Source: Candidatus Methanocomedens sp.
GTDB lineage: Archaea > Halobacteriota > Methanosarcinia > Methanosarcinales > Methanocomedenaceae
NCBI GenBank assembly: GCA_013374385.1
Contig: QBUR01000144.1
Coordinates: forward strand, 1-7,679
Direction of reading: 5' to 3'
DNA length: 7,679 bases
Below, in pieces: positions 1 through 6,591 of the stretch. The stretch's first letter is position 1, and each line of letters begins with the position of its first letter. A program made the position numbers and the translations under genes. Below the pieces are notes generated by a model, which searched no databases, was not told the origin of the DNA, and saw only the letters and a program-made list of their open reading frames with translations.

Positions 1-67
1 TAGGATTAGGTTTATATTTTGGTGTATGCACATCAGATGATGCACTCAGAACCAGGACTTATTAAAG

Positions 68-1063
68 TCAAATATCAGAGCGTGAAGTGTCTGTCCATTC
101 GGTCCTTGTCTTCCTGGCGCGGTTCAATAAAGCATGCACACCGCAAAAGCTGATCAGCCATACATGGAACACCAGCCCCAAAGTCTTGAATAGCACCCGG
201 TCATGTCCCTTTGCCCATAGCCTGAACCCATAGACCGGGACGAGGGGGGTCAGTAAAAATGATACAAAAGGTAATGTCATAGACGTAAACCAAGCCGTTT
301 TCTGGTTTATCGGTATAGGGGCATAAAAGAACCGCACCATATTTTCTTCGACTCCCTCCAATGCACCTGAAAGCCAACGAACCCGCTGGTTATAGAGTTC
401 CTTCAGGCCGGTGGGCCCCTGTTCTCCTACCATTGTTTTAGCCAGTACCGGCTTCTTGCCTGCGATGTACATCCGTTGTGTGAACTCAAGGTCCTCACAA
501 TAAACATCCTCGTTGAGCCTGGTGCCGTCAAGGGCACGGGCATCGATAACACCGATAAGCCCGTTGAATTGTTTGAACCCATCGAACCGTTCGTATAGTT
601 TGTACACATCCTCAAAAAATGAATATTCGGCTGCGATTATCCTGGCTATCCATCCCGAATCATGGTTGGTAATGTACCGGGCGCCACTTGCCATCACGGC
701 ATCTGCCTCACGTTCAATGGCATCTATGCACATAAGAATAAAATCTGGGTCTGGCCGGCTGTCCACATCAAAAAGAGCGATGAAATCCGTGTCGAGTGTC
801 CCATCAACCCCCCTTAATACTTCCAGACCATCATTAATGGCACCTCCCCTGCGCCCCCTGGTATCATTGCGTACAAGATGTCCTACACTTTTATCCTTAA
901 GGTAGCGGGTCCGTTCATCAGGTCCGTCAGGGCAGTCAATTATATACAATATATTTAGGTCAAGATCTGTCTGTTCAAGTTTTGATAATGATATAACTGA
1001 CTTCTTGATGATCGACAACGGTTCAAAAGGTGCCACTGGAATGAGAATATTGACCCTTTTCAT
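68..1063 (-). CDS. Membrane-anchored family 2 glycosyltransferase (processive-type motifs)
   Basis: This gene probably transfers a sugar from a nucleotide or lipid donor onto an envelope polysaccharide or lipid-linked glycan at the cytoplasmic face of the membrane. Numbering here is from the TTG at 1075. The GT-A fold starts with a short strand (VNILIPV, about 8-14). The metal and donor motif DVD is at 103-105, a catalytic-base-like ED at 194-195 (YCEDLEFTQR), and QRVRW at 230-234 is the QxxRW motif of cellulose- and hyaluronan-synthase-like enzymes. Two hydrophobic segments follow (about 260-282 and 296-316), ending in a basic tail. I prefer the ATG at 1063 (331 residues) to the in-frame TTG at 1075. 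A good TATA box lies about 30 bases upstream of the ATG and neither codon has a Shine-Dalgarno, so translation is probably leaderless. The family assignment is firm. The donor and acceptor cannot be read from the sequence. It follows the flippase-like gene on the same strand after a 127-base gap. Confidence 0.88.
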   Translation of the reverse strand: MKRVNILIPVAPFEPLSIIKKSVISLSKLEQTDLDLNILYIIDCPDGPDERTRYLKDKSVGHLVRNDTRGRRGGAINDGLEVLRGVDGTLDTDFIALFDVDSRPDPDFILMCIDAIEREADAVMASGARYITNHDSGWIARIIAAEYSFFEDVYKLYERFDGFKQFNGLIGVIDARALDGTRLNEDVYCEDLEFTQRMYIAGKKPVLAKTMVGEQGPTGLKELYNQRVRWLSGALEGVEENMVRFFYAPIPINQKTAWFTSMTLPFVSFLLTPLVPVYGFRLWAKGHDRVLFKTLGLVFHVWLISFCGVHALLNRARKTRTEWTDTSRSDI

Positions 1064-1088
1064 ACAGATATTCAACTGACGTTAATGG

Positions 1089-1096
1089 TTTATACA
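1089..1096 (-). promoter_or_regulatory. TATA box for the membrane glycosyltransferase
   Basis: The minus strand reads TGTATAAA, close to the archaeal box A consensus. Its centre is about 29 bases upstream of the ATG at 1063. Initiation 25-27 bases downstream would give a leader of only a few bases. This fits the lack of a ribosome binding site and supports the ATG over the upstream TTG. Confidence 0.5.
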
Positions 1097-1138
1097 ATTA
1101 TCCAAAAACATAAAGGACAAACTGGAGTGAAGGAAACA

Positions 1139-1153
1139 CCCCCACCCCTACCC
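1139..1153 (-). other. G-rich tract (C-rich on plus strand) between two genes
   Basis: On the minus strand this reads GGGTAGGGGTGGGGG, three G runs of 3, 4 and 5. It lies in the 127-base spacer between the flippase-like gene and the downstream glycosyltransferase, about 43 bases upstream of the latter's TATA box. The surrounding spacer is A/T-rich. A further GGG at about 1173-1175 (minus) could give a fourth run, but only with a long loop, so a stable three-layer quadruplex is doubtful. No function is assigned. Confidence 0.35.
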
Positions 1154-1190
1154 GATATATTACACTTCCATCCCATGTAAATTCAAAATT

Positions 1191-2204
1191 TCAATCACGG
1201 AACAAATCCCCATTCTTGAGTATCTTTACACTCACAAGGCCGCCGAGGACTATATTAACATAGTATGTTATCAACCGCCATATTGCCACCACGATACCAA
1301 GTATGGAAACCGGGACCAATATGCCGAATAATGCAGCACCGCCCAATTCTGCAATTCCGCTGGCACCAGGGGTGATTGGGACCACCATGATCAATGTCAG
1401 GAACACCTGGACTGCAAAGGCCATCAGGATATTGGGTGGCTGGTTAAGTCCCAGCAGTATTAAAGGTACAATCATGAATTCCATAATCCAGAACACCACA
1501 GTAAGCACACCACCAAGAACCAATCCTCTTTTGCCGGTCCTGACAAATTTCCAAAGGCCGTTATGGAAATTCCACAGTTCGCGGTCTATGAAATCAATGA
1601 TATGTTCTGTACGGTCAAACTTGCCAAACCTGTGAAGACCGCGAGTGATAAGCACTGAAATCCAGTCAATGAATTTCGGATTCAGCAGACCTGCAATGAA
1701 AAACACTACCATTAACAGTACGAAAATCTCAGCAATCGCAATTACTGCATCAAGTTCCCAGCTTACCAGCGATGCCTTGAGTACCCAGAGTGCAAACGGA
1801 GTAGCGACCAACAATAAAAGGGCATCCAGCACCCGTTCACCTACCACAACGGCGGAAGCATCACCAACTGGAATATTTCCACTGCGATTTAGCAGGTGTA
1901 TCCGTACGGGTTCACCACCTGCCATGGATGGGGTGATGGAGGCCGCAAACAAATTGGATACCACTGCTTCCGTGGCATCTTTTATGCTGATATGATGACC
2001 AAGCCCTCCAGCCATAACTTTTAACCGCATGCCCCAGATAAAATAGCTGCCTATGTGTAAAGTCATAGCTGCAAACAAGTAAAGTGGTTTCATTTCACGC
2101 AGGGCGGGAAGTGTCTCAGGTCCTATCGTGAATGCTGTGAGCAGCACCAGAAACAGGATACTTAACATTAAAGAAATGATGAGGAATTTTTTCAATCGTT
2201 GCAT
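1191..2204 (-). CDS. UPF0104 / LPG-synthase-TM (flippase-like) integral membrane protein
   Basis: This is a 337-residue multi-pass membrane protein of the UPF0104 family, which includes the transmembrane part of lysylphosphatidylglycerol synthase and many archaeal proteins annotated as flippase-like. Hydrophobic segments lie at about 5-26, 41-59, 126-144, 154-173, 229-251, 261-278 and 291-311, with another near the C terminus. Family hallmarks are GGEPVR (96-101), GERVLD (122-127) and PITPGASGIAELG (276-288). The frame is open up to 2306, but the ATG at 2204 is preferred. A near-perfect TATA box (2233-2240) lies inside the longer reading, the extra 34 residues do not resemble the family, and AGGG sits four bases before this ATG. 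No aminoacyltransferase domain is fused, so lipid lysinylation is not implied. Next to glycosyltransferases, a role in moving or binding polyprenyl-phosphate-linked sugars is an inference. It is divergent from the DPM1-like gene. Confidence 0.85.
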   Translation of the reverse strand: MQRLKKFLIISLMLSILFLVLLTAFTIGPETLPALREMKPLYLFAAMTLHIGSYFIWGMRLKVMAGGLGHHISIKDATEAVVSNLFAASITPSMAGGEPVRIHLLNRSGNIPVGDASAVVVGERVLDALLLLVATPFALWVLKASLVSWELDAVIAIAEIFVLLMVVFFIAGLLNPKFIDWISVLITRGLHRFGKFDRTEHIIDFIDRELWNFHNGLWKFVRTGKRGLVLGGVLTVVFWIMEFMIVPLILLGLNQPPNILMAFAVQVFLTLIMVVPITPGASGIAELGGAALFGILVPVSILGIVVAIWRLITYYVNIVLGGLVSVKILKNGDLFRD

Positions 2205-2232
2205 GCTGCCCTGAAAGATAATAATTATATCA

Positions 2233-2240
2233 TATATAAA
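2233..2240 (-). promoter_or_regulatory. TATA box for the flippase-like gene
   Basis: The minus strand reads TTTATATA, a near-perfect archaeal box A. Initiation about 26 bases downstream would fall near 2210, some six bases before the ATG at 2204. This is the main evidence for the shorter start of the membrane protein. Confidence 0.6.
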
Positions 2241-2295
2241 CCTTGATGACCTACTGCTTATGAATACGTAATAATGGATAAAGATGTCTTTCGTG

Positions 2296-2302
2296 AAGTG
2301 AT
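2296..2302 (+). promoter_or_regulatory. Shine-Dalgarno that fixes a TTG start
   Basis: AAGTGAT differs at one base from AGGTGAT, the complement of the archaeal 16S rRNA 3' end. It ends three bases before the TTG at 2306. An in-frame TGA at 2294-2296 excludes any earlier start, and the next residues (VTIILPTKNEE) are the canonical first strand of the fold, so the TTG is the real start. Confidence 0.55.
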
Positions 2303-2305
2303 ACA

Positions 2306-2959
2306 TTGGTCACAATAATCCTGCCCACCAAGAACGAAGAATCATGTATAGGTCCAACCATTAAACGGATACAAGAACTGTGCGGGCATCCCAGGATAGT
2401 CGTAGTGGACGGGCACTCCACAGACCACACCGTTGATATAGCCAATCAGCACGGCGTGGAAGTGATATACGACCACGGCCTGGGCAAGGGAGAAGCCCTT
2501 CGATGTGCCTTTGACCACGTAAAGGACGACGTGGTTTTCCTTGATGTGGACGGCACATATCCCCTGGGCACTATACCAAAGATTGTGGAGGCCTTGCAGG
2601 AATATGACCTTGTTATCGGTGAGAGGATGAAGTTTGACGGGGATGCCCTGCCGCGCCTTTTCCTGGTAGGCGATGCCATATCCAGGGGCTTGTTCCAGTT
2701 GCTCTATTCATCGCGGCTGGATAACCTTTCAGGGCTCCGCGGCTTGAGGTGGCAGGCCATTGAGAAGATGGGATTGGAATCTGACGATTTCGGGATAGAG
2801 ACCGAAATCACTGCCAAGGCGGTACGGCTGGGGCTCAAGGTAAAAAAAATACCCATAACCTATATGGCCCGGACCGGCTCGTCCAAGTTCAGGCCGGTGC
2901 AGGATGGTATGGTCGTATTGAGGGCCATGTTCAGGTACAGGTTCAAGTCCCTTTCATGA
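2306..2959 (+). CDS. DPM1/AglJ-like family 2 glycosyltransferase (polyprenyl-phosphate sugar transferase)
   Basis: This is a 217-residue soluble GT-A enzyme of the dolichol-phosphate-mannose-synthase type. It likely transfers a sugar from a nucleotide donor to a dolichol/polyprenyl phosphate at the cytoplasmic side of the membrane. Seen in order: IILPTKNEE (4-12), VVDGHSTDHT (33-42, nucleotide-binding loop), GLGKGEAL (58-65), FLDVDGTYP (78-86, with the metal-binding DVD at 80-82), LSGLRGLR (141-148, acceptor-side motif), FGIETEI (162-168) and a C-terminal IPITYMARTGSSKF (182-195). There is no C-terminal membrane domain, so it resembles archaeal AglJ/AglK-class N-glycan initiators and the catalytic module of DPM1. 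The exact sugar cannot be read. The start is TTG, as upstream in-frame sequence is closed by a stop. It is divergent from the flippase-like gene (101-base spacer) and convergent with the nucleotidylyltransferase (30-base spacer). Confidence 0.87.
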   Translation: MVTIILPTKNEESCIGPTIKRIQELCGHPRIVVVDGHSTDHTVDIANQHGVEVIYDHGLGKGEALRCAFDHVKDDVVFLDVDGTYPLGTIPKIVEALQEYDLVIGERMKFDGDALPRLFLVGDAISRGLFQLLYSSRLDNLSGLRGLRWQAIEKMGLESDDFGIETEITAKAVRLGLKVKKIPITYMARTGSSKFRPVQDGMVVLRAMFRYRFKSLS

Positions 2960-2995
2960 GTAAAATCATTTACATGAATCCGGTGCCTTTCATGA
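2950..2995. repeat. Direct repeat of a 10-mer carrying both convergent stop codons
   Basis: CCTTTCATGA occurs at 2950-2959 and again at 2986-2995, 36 bases apart. The first copy ends with the TGA of the plus-strand glycosyltransferase. The second contains the TGA (minus strand, 2992-2990) of the nucleotidylyltransferase. The core TCATGA is itself palindromic. It may be coincidence or a small duplication at the convergent junction. No terminator hairpin or strong T tract was seen there. Confidence 0.4.
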
Positions 2996-4171
2996 ATTGT
3001 GTGAGCTGTGAGAAGTATAACCCGGATTTTGCACGGTTTCCTTCACATCCGTGTCTTTTTCAATCACCAGTTCAGGCCACAGGCTCACATTTGAATGGAC
3101 TGTGACATTATCCCGGATAATCACCCTGGGTCCGATAACAGTACCTGTTTCAAGTGTGCAGTTGTCACTAATTTTCGTGGAATTGTCAATTATCGCCCCT
3201 GAAACGCTAGTGTTCTTTCCAATCTCCACATCATTGAATATAATGGCAGACAGTATCCTGGCCCCGCTCTTTATGTTGCAATTAGCGCCTATGGAAGTGT
3301 AAGGACCTATGAGAACCTCATCCCCGACAGTGGTGTTCCCCCCTATCATGATGGGGCCCACCAGTGCAGAGTGGGAACCGACCTGCACTCCATTTCCAAT
3401 ATTCACCGGTCCCAAAACACTTGCATCCTTGATATTGAAATCACCATTGATCGTGGTCCCGGGTAATTTATCAAGTTTCCATTTACATGCCTGCCGGTAC
3501 GCACCTGAATTACCTATGTCAGTCCAGTGCCCCCTCACCAGATAGCCATTTAGCCTGTCACCCATTTTCATCATTTTAGGGAACAAATCTTTTGCAAAAT
3601 CAAAATTGGCTGTTGGGGGTATCATTTCAAGTATGGCAGGGTCACATACATATATCCCTGTACTGGCAAGGTTGCTGAATATATCTCCCGCATTTGGTTT
3701 TTCATGAAAACGATGTATCTGGTTGAATACGTCCATATCAGCAATACCGTATTCTTTCGGGTCTTCAATTGGCAAAAGGCCAATAGTGACCTTTGCATCA
3801 TTATGTTCGTGGAAGCGGTATAATTCGCGAAGGTTCAGGTCCATCACATGGTCTCCGCCAATAACAATAAAAGGCTCGTCTTTTAACAGTGACTCTGCAT
3901 TCTTTATGCTGCCGGCAGTACCCAGTTTGGTCTTGTCCCGTACATATTCTATGTGAACTCCGAACAGGCTGCCATCACCCAGCGCATCCTCAATTTCATT
4001 GCCCAGATAACCTATGGTAATTACGATTTCACTGAAACCCTCAGTGGCCAGATGTTCCACCAGATGTACTACTGATGGCTTGTTCAATAAAGGAATATTG
4101 GGTTTGGGGCGGTCGAACGTCAGCGGTCTCAGACGTGTACCTTCGCCTCCGCACATGATGCAGGCTTTCAT
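2990..4171 (-). CDS. Sugar-1-phosphate nucleotidylyltransferase with left-handed beta-helix tail
   Basis: This 393-residue enzyme couples a sugar-1-phosphate to an NTP to make the activated donor used by glycosyltransferases; it acts in the cytosol. The N-terminal nucleotidyltransferase domain (about 1-235) shows GGEGTRLRPLT (8-18), RPKP (21-24), KLGTAGSI (82-89), GGDHV (105-109, metal-binding Asp107), EKP (157-159) and WTDIG (216-220). Residues about 245-375 form hexapeptide repeats (for example LGPVNIGNGVQVGSHSAL) of a left-handed beta-helix as in GMP-mannose, GlmU- and RmlA-long-type enzymes, followed by a Ser/His-rich tail. Mannose-1-phosphate guanylyltransferase is the closest overall guess; glucose- or GlcNAc-1-phosphate specificity is not excluded. 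The ATG at 4171 is preferred over an in-frame TTG at 4189. It opens directly onto the conserved MKACIMCGG, has GGTGA four bases upstream, and has a TATA box at a suitable distance. It is convergent with the DPM1-like gene whose donor it could supply. Confidence 0.88.
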   Translation of the reverse strand: MKACIMCGGEGTRLRPLTFDRPKPNIPLLNKPSVVHLVEHLATEGFSEIVITIGYLGNEIEDALGDGSLFGVHIEYVRDKTKLGTAGSIKNAESLLKDEPFIVIGGDHVMDLNLRELYRFHEHNDAKVTIGLLPIEDPKEYGIADMDVFNQIHRFHEKPNAGDIFSNLASTGIYVCDPAILEMIPPTANFDFAKDLFPKMMKMGDRLNGYLVRGHWTDIGNSGAYRQACKWKLDKLPGTTINGDFNIKDASVLGPVNIGNGVQVGSHSALVGPIMIGGNTTVGDEVLIGPYTSIGANCNIKSGARILSAIIFNDVEIGKNTSVSGAIIDNSTKISDNCTLETGTVIGPRVIIRDNVTVHSNVSLWPELVIEKDTDVKETVQNPGYTSHSSHNS

Positions 4172-4175
4172 TTTT

Positions 4176-4180
4176 TCACC
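4176..4180 (-). promoter_or_regulatory. Shine-Dalgarno deciding the nucleotidylyltransferase start
   Basis: The minus strand reads GGTGA followed by AAAA and then ATG, a four-base spacer. It matches the core of the archaeal anti-Shine-Dalgarno. It lies downstream of the alternative TTG at 4189, so it favours the ATG at 4171. Confidence 0.5.
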
Positions 4181-4200
4181 GGATTTCAATGGTTTAGGGA

Positions 4201-4209
4201 GTATATATG
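4201..4209 (-). promoter_or_regulatory. TATA box for the nucleotidylyltransferase gene
   Basis: The minus strand reads CATATATAC about 34 bases before the ATG at 4171. Initiation about 26 bases downstream falls near 4179, giving a leader just long enough to hold part of the Shine-Dalgarno. It suggests independent transcription from the MutS-like gene 143 bases upstream on the same strand. Confidence 0.45.
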
Positions 4210-4302
4210 CATGACGATTTTTCTGGTATTAATGCTTTTGATTACATTTATTAGTTTAATACTACAGGATTGTAATGATTAATCCAGTGGAAATGAAGGG
4301 GT

Positions 4303-4317
4303 TGATTGTTTCAATCA
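4303..4317 (-). repeat. Short perfect hairpin overlapping the MutS-like stop codon
   Basis: TGATTG, a three-base loop, and CAATCA form a perfect 6-bp stem. On the minus strand the first arm contains the TGA stop (4317-4315). No run of T follows in the transcript direction, so it is not a convincing terminator. It may act as a weak 3'-end structure or be chance. Confidence 0.3.
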
Positions 4318-6411
4318 CTTAAATTTGTCCAGCAGCCGCTGGTAAAAATCCTTCTTTTCATCATCAGCCCTGCGCACCAGTCTTTCCACTATCAGTTCAG
4401 GCGTGCTCTTTGCTGCATAATTGTACCTGGGATTGCGGTCAACTATCAGGTTCAGGTCATCGTCCAATCCCCGTGCTTCGATGCCGTCAACCCGTACCGG
4501 TGCCGAAGTATGCTCCATTATGCTCTCTGCCAGGTGGCTCACAAATATACCCACCGCGTGGGGGTTTTCGGCAAGGGATTCCAGGATGCCTCCAATAATC
4601 CGGGCAGATGCCCCGGGTTCGGTAATGGATTCCAGTTCATCCACCAGTACTGCCATCCTGCCTGTGCCGGATACCACTGAAAATTCCCGTATCGTGGATT
4701 CAAAAGCACCCGCATCCATGGTACCTCTGGATTTGCCGAAATAGTACAACTCATCCACCGGCCCCACTGATATCTCCTTACCCGGTACCGGAAATCCCAT
4801 GTGGGATAGTATCAGCACCTGGGCAACCATATCAAGCGTGGTGGTCTTGCCCCCTGAGTTCACACCGCTGAGCACTGCCACCCGTTCTGGTGTGTACCCA
4901 TCTGCTGAACTTCCTGACACCTCGCCCAGAGCATAGTCCACGGGCTGGATGTCACCTCCGAGGAAGAGGTTTGTGCCTGCCCTGATGTGGATGCCGGGCT
5001 CATCCGTAAGTTCGGGTGTTGTAAGGTTGCACTCCCTGGCAAAGAGGCCGATAGCGAACCACATATCCAGTTCCATGGCGCCCGAGACAAGTGCCTGGGC
5101 TGTATCTTTCAGGTCTGATAGTTTACGTGCGGCATCCTTTAGCATATCCATGCGGCATTTTGCCAGCCTGGCCCGGAGCATTAGCCTGAGTTTTTCCACC
5201 GCTTCCCTGTCAGCTTCAATAGTGGTCATGATGTCACGGCTGAACAGGTCATCAAGCAGGAGTGATTCTTTTTGGTCAAGGTTAAGTTCGTCAATGATAC
5301 CCTGCATTGTTTCTTTCACAATCTCGGTGTACCTTCCCGATATTTCCCGGTCAAGCAGGTATTTCACATCACCGCCTACTGCATTCATGAGGTCCTTGCC
5401 GCTGAGGGTGACGGTGCTGCTTTCAAGAAATTCCCTGAGCTGCAGGTTTGCGCCTTTCTCTGAGGTCTTTATGGTGTTATCCAGTCTGTCAAGGGCAGAC
5501 CGGATCCTGTCCATCTCTTTGTCAGTCCCGGTCCTGATATCGTTATTGTCACCGACAACACCCAGTGCCGATTCCAGGCGGGTGACATGGCCGGATTTGA
5601 TGTTTGTAAAGACATGTGACCCGGTATTTTCGGTAAGCTTGTATGCCTGAATGGCAGATGTGATGCTTGTCAGGTTCTGCGAGTAAAATGCAATCTCTGT
5701 TTCGGGCACTACCTGCCACATCTCCAGGTCTGGCAGGTCGGCGTAGTCAACTTCGGCATCATAGGGTATGTCCACTCCTTCCAGTCTCATTGAGGCTGTT
5801 ACGTGGTGATAAGCGGTGGCGGCATCGGCTAGTTCGCGGGGGGATTCTGCAAGGAGTACATCGATTGCATTGCCAAACTTAGCCTGTGCCTGCTGGTATT
5901 CTTCATGCCTGGCTGCTACTATGGCTCTGTCCCTGACCTTGCGGGGACTTGTTGTTTTCACAGGCTTCACACCTGCCAGTTCATCTTTAAGCTGGTCGAA
6001 ACCTGTGTCAATGGCGAATATGTTATCGATCATCCTGCAGGCTGCGGCTACATCATCCATTACAGAGGAGATTTTATCTTTTTTGGATGAGGGCATGGGA
6101 AAGTAGATGTTGAGTTTGTCCCTGGCATATTTTGTGCTGGTATATGATTTTATGATATCCAGAAGATGGCGGTATACCCGTTGCGCTTCGGGTGTCTTCA
6201 GGAAACTGTCAGGTGAGAGGTTTTCATCCTTGAAAATAAATGCCTGCATCAGGGCAACGGCGTTCTTTTCACCGATTCCGGGCACTGCGGCAATGGCTGC
6301 CACGTTATGTTGCATGAATGCGTCCATAGCATCTTCCTGGCTTTTGAAATGTTCAGCCAGACGGCGGGCGGTTTTTTCTCCGATGCCGGGGATGTCTGTT
6401 ATGTTACTCAT
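4315..6411 (-). CDS. HhH-MutS: MutS-family ATPase with N-terminal helix-hairpin-helix pair
   Basis: This 698-residue DNA-binding ATPase belongs to the archaeal MutS-like group (related to MutS2/MutS5 rather than mismatch-repair MutS1). Two HhH motifs are clear, ITDIPGIGEKTARRLAEHF (4-22) and IAAVPGIGEKNAVALMQAF (40-58), forming a non-specific DNA-backbone-binding (HhH)2 unit. A long helical core region (about 110-450, with charged stretches suited to a clamp) leads to the ABC-type ATPase. That has Walker A GVNSGGKT (516-523), a signature-like SRGTMDAGAFES (561-572), Walker B MAVLVDELES (586-595, catalytic Glu592) and a switch His in FVSHL (His626). I see no mismatch-reading domain I with its Phe-x-Glu motif and no C-terminal Smr nuclease domain, though a short C-terminal helical tail is present. 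Related archaeal proteins are reported to bind branched DNA such as Holliday junctions, so a role in recombination or fork processing is more likely than mismatch repair. No Shine-Dalgarno precedes the ATG; leaderless translation is likely. Confidence 0.9.
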   Translation of the reverse strand: MSNITDIPGIGEKTARRLAEHFKSQEDAMDAFMQHNVAAIAAVPGIGEKNAVALMQAFIFKDENLSPDSFLKTPEAQRVYRHLLDIIKSYTSTKYARDKLNIYFPMPSSKKDKISSVMDDVAAACRMIDNIFAIDTGFDQLKDELAGVKPVKTTSPRKVRDRAIVAARHEEYQQAQAKFGNAIDVLLAESPRELADAATAYHHVTASMRLEGVDIPYDAEVDYADLPDLEMWQVVPETEIAFYSQNLTSITSAIQAYKLTENTGSHVFTNIKSGHVTRLESALGVVGDNNDIRTGTDKEMDRIRSALDRLDNTIKTSEKGANLQLREFLESSTVTLSGKDLMNAVGGDVKYLLDREISGRYTEIVKETMQGIIDELNLDQKESLLLDDLFSRDIMTTIEADREAVEKLRLMLRARLAKCRMDMLKDAARKLSDLKDTAQALVSGAMELDMWFAIGLFARECNLTTPELTDEPGIHIRAGTNLFLGGDIQPVDYALGEVSGSSADGYTPERVAVLSGVNSGGKTTTLDMVAQVLILSHMGFPVPGKEISVGPVDELYYFGKSRGTMDAGAFESTIREFSVVSGTGRMAVLVDELESITEPGASARIIGGILESLAENPHAVGIFVSHLAESIMEHTSAPVRVDGIEARGLDDDLNLIVDRNPRYNYAAKSTPELIVERLVRRADDEKKDFYQRLLDKFK

Positions 6412-6433
6412 TCAAGATATCTGAGAGGGGTTA

Positions 6434-6443
6434 AGCGATATAT
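6434..6443 (-). promoter_or_regulatory. Candidate TATA box for the MutS-like gene
   Basis: The minus strand reads ATATATCGCT, an A/T core centred about 28 bases before the ATG at 6411. This spacing would place the transcript start at or next to the ATG, which suits a gene with no ribosome binding site. The core is shorter than consensus, so confidence is modest. Confidence 0.35.
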
Positions 6444-6521
6444 GGTTTATGCTTATTGTTGGGTTGTTGGATATTCTCTTAATTTTATTATCGCATAAAC
6501 ACTTTCACTCCGCTTGGCTTT

Positions 6522-6533
6522 GATATATATATA
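6522..6533 (+). promoter_or_regulatory. TATA box upstream of the bro/dinD-like gene
   Basis: GATATATATATA followed by an A run is a strong archaeal box A on the plus strand. Initiation would be expected near 6553, leaving a leader of roughly 40 bases before the original ATG at 6592. GAGGG at 6582-6586, five bases before that ATG, looks like its Shine-Dalgarno. The expression signals of the deleted gene therefore appear intact. Confidence 0.5.
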
Positions 6534-6591
6534 CAAAAAAACCAATTAGGTTTGGAGTTAAAAGATGCATTTGTAGTTTTTGAGGGCTGGT

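Noticed and set aside
27..44. Imperfect palindrome TGCACATCAGATGATGCA near the left edge as a terminator or operator
   Set aside because: The pairing needs a one-base loop and a bulge, no T run follows, and the neighbouring gene lies outside the window. Bases 1-67 otherwise show nothing supportable.
513..905. A 130-codon plus-strand open frame inside the membrane glycosyltransferase gene
   Set aside because: It lies opposite the DVD- and ED-containing catalytic region, has low-complexity Ser/Arg composition, and shows no family resemblance.
2205..2306. An N-terminal extension of the flippase-like protein starting at 2306
   Set aside because: The added residues do not resemble the family, and the DNA holds a near-perfect TATA box at 2233-2240, so this is promoter, not coding sequence.
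4949..5650. A 233-codon plus-strand open frame inside the MutS-like gene
   Set aside because: It is antisense to a well-conserved ATPase, rich in Ser/Arg/Leu as expected of the complement of a biased coding frame, and has no recognisable motif.
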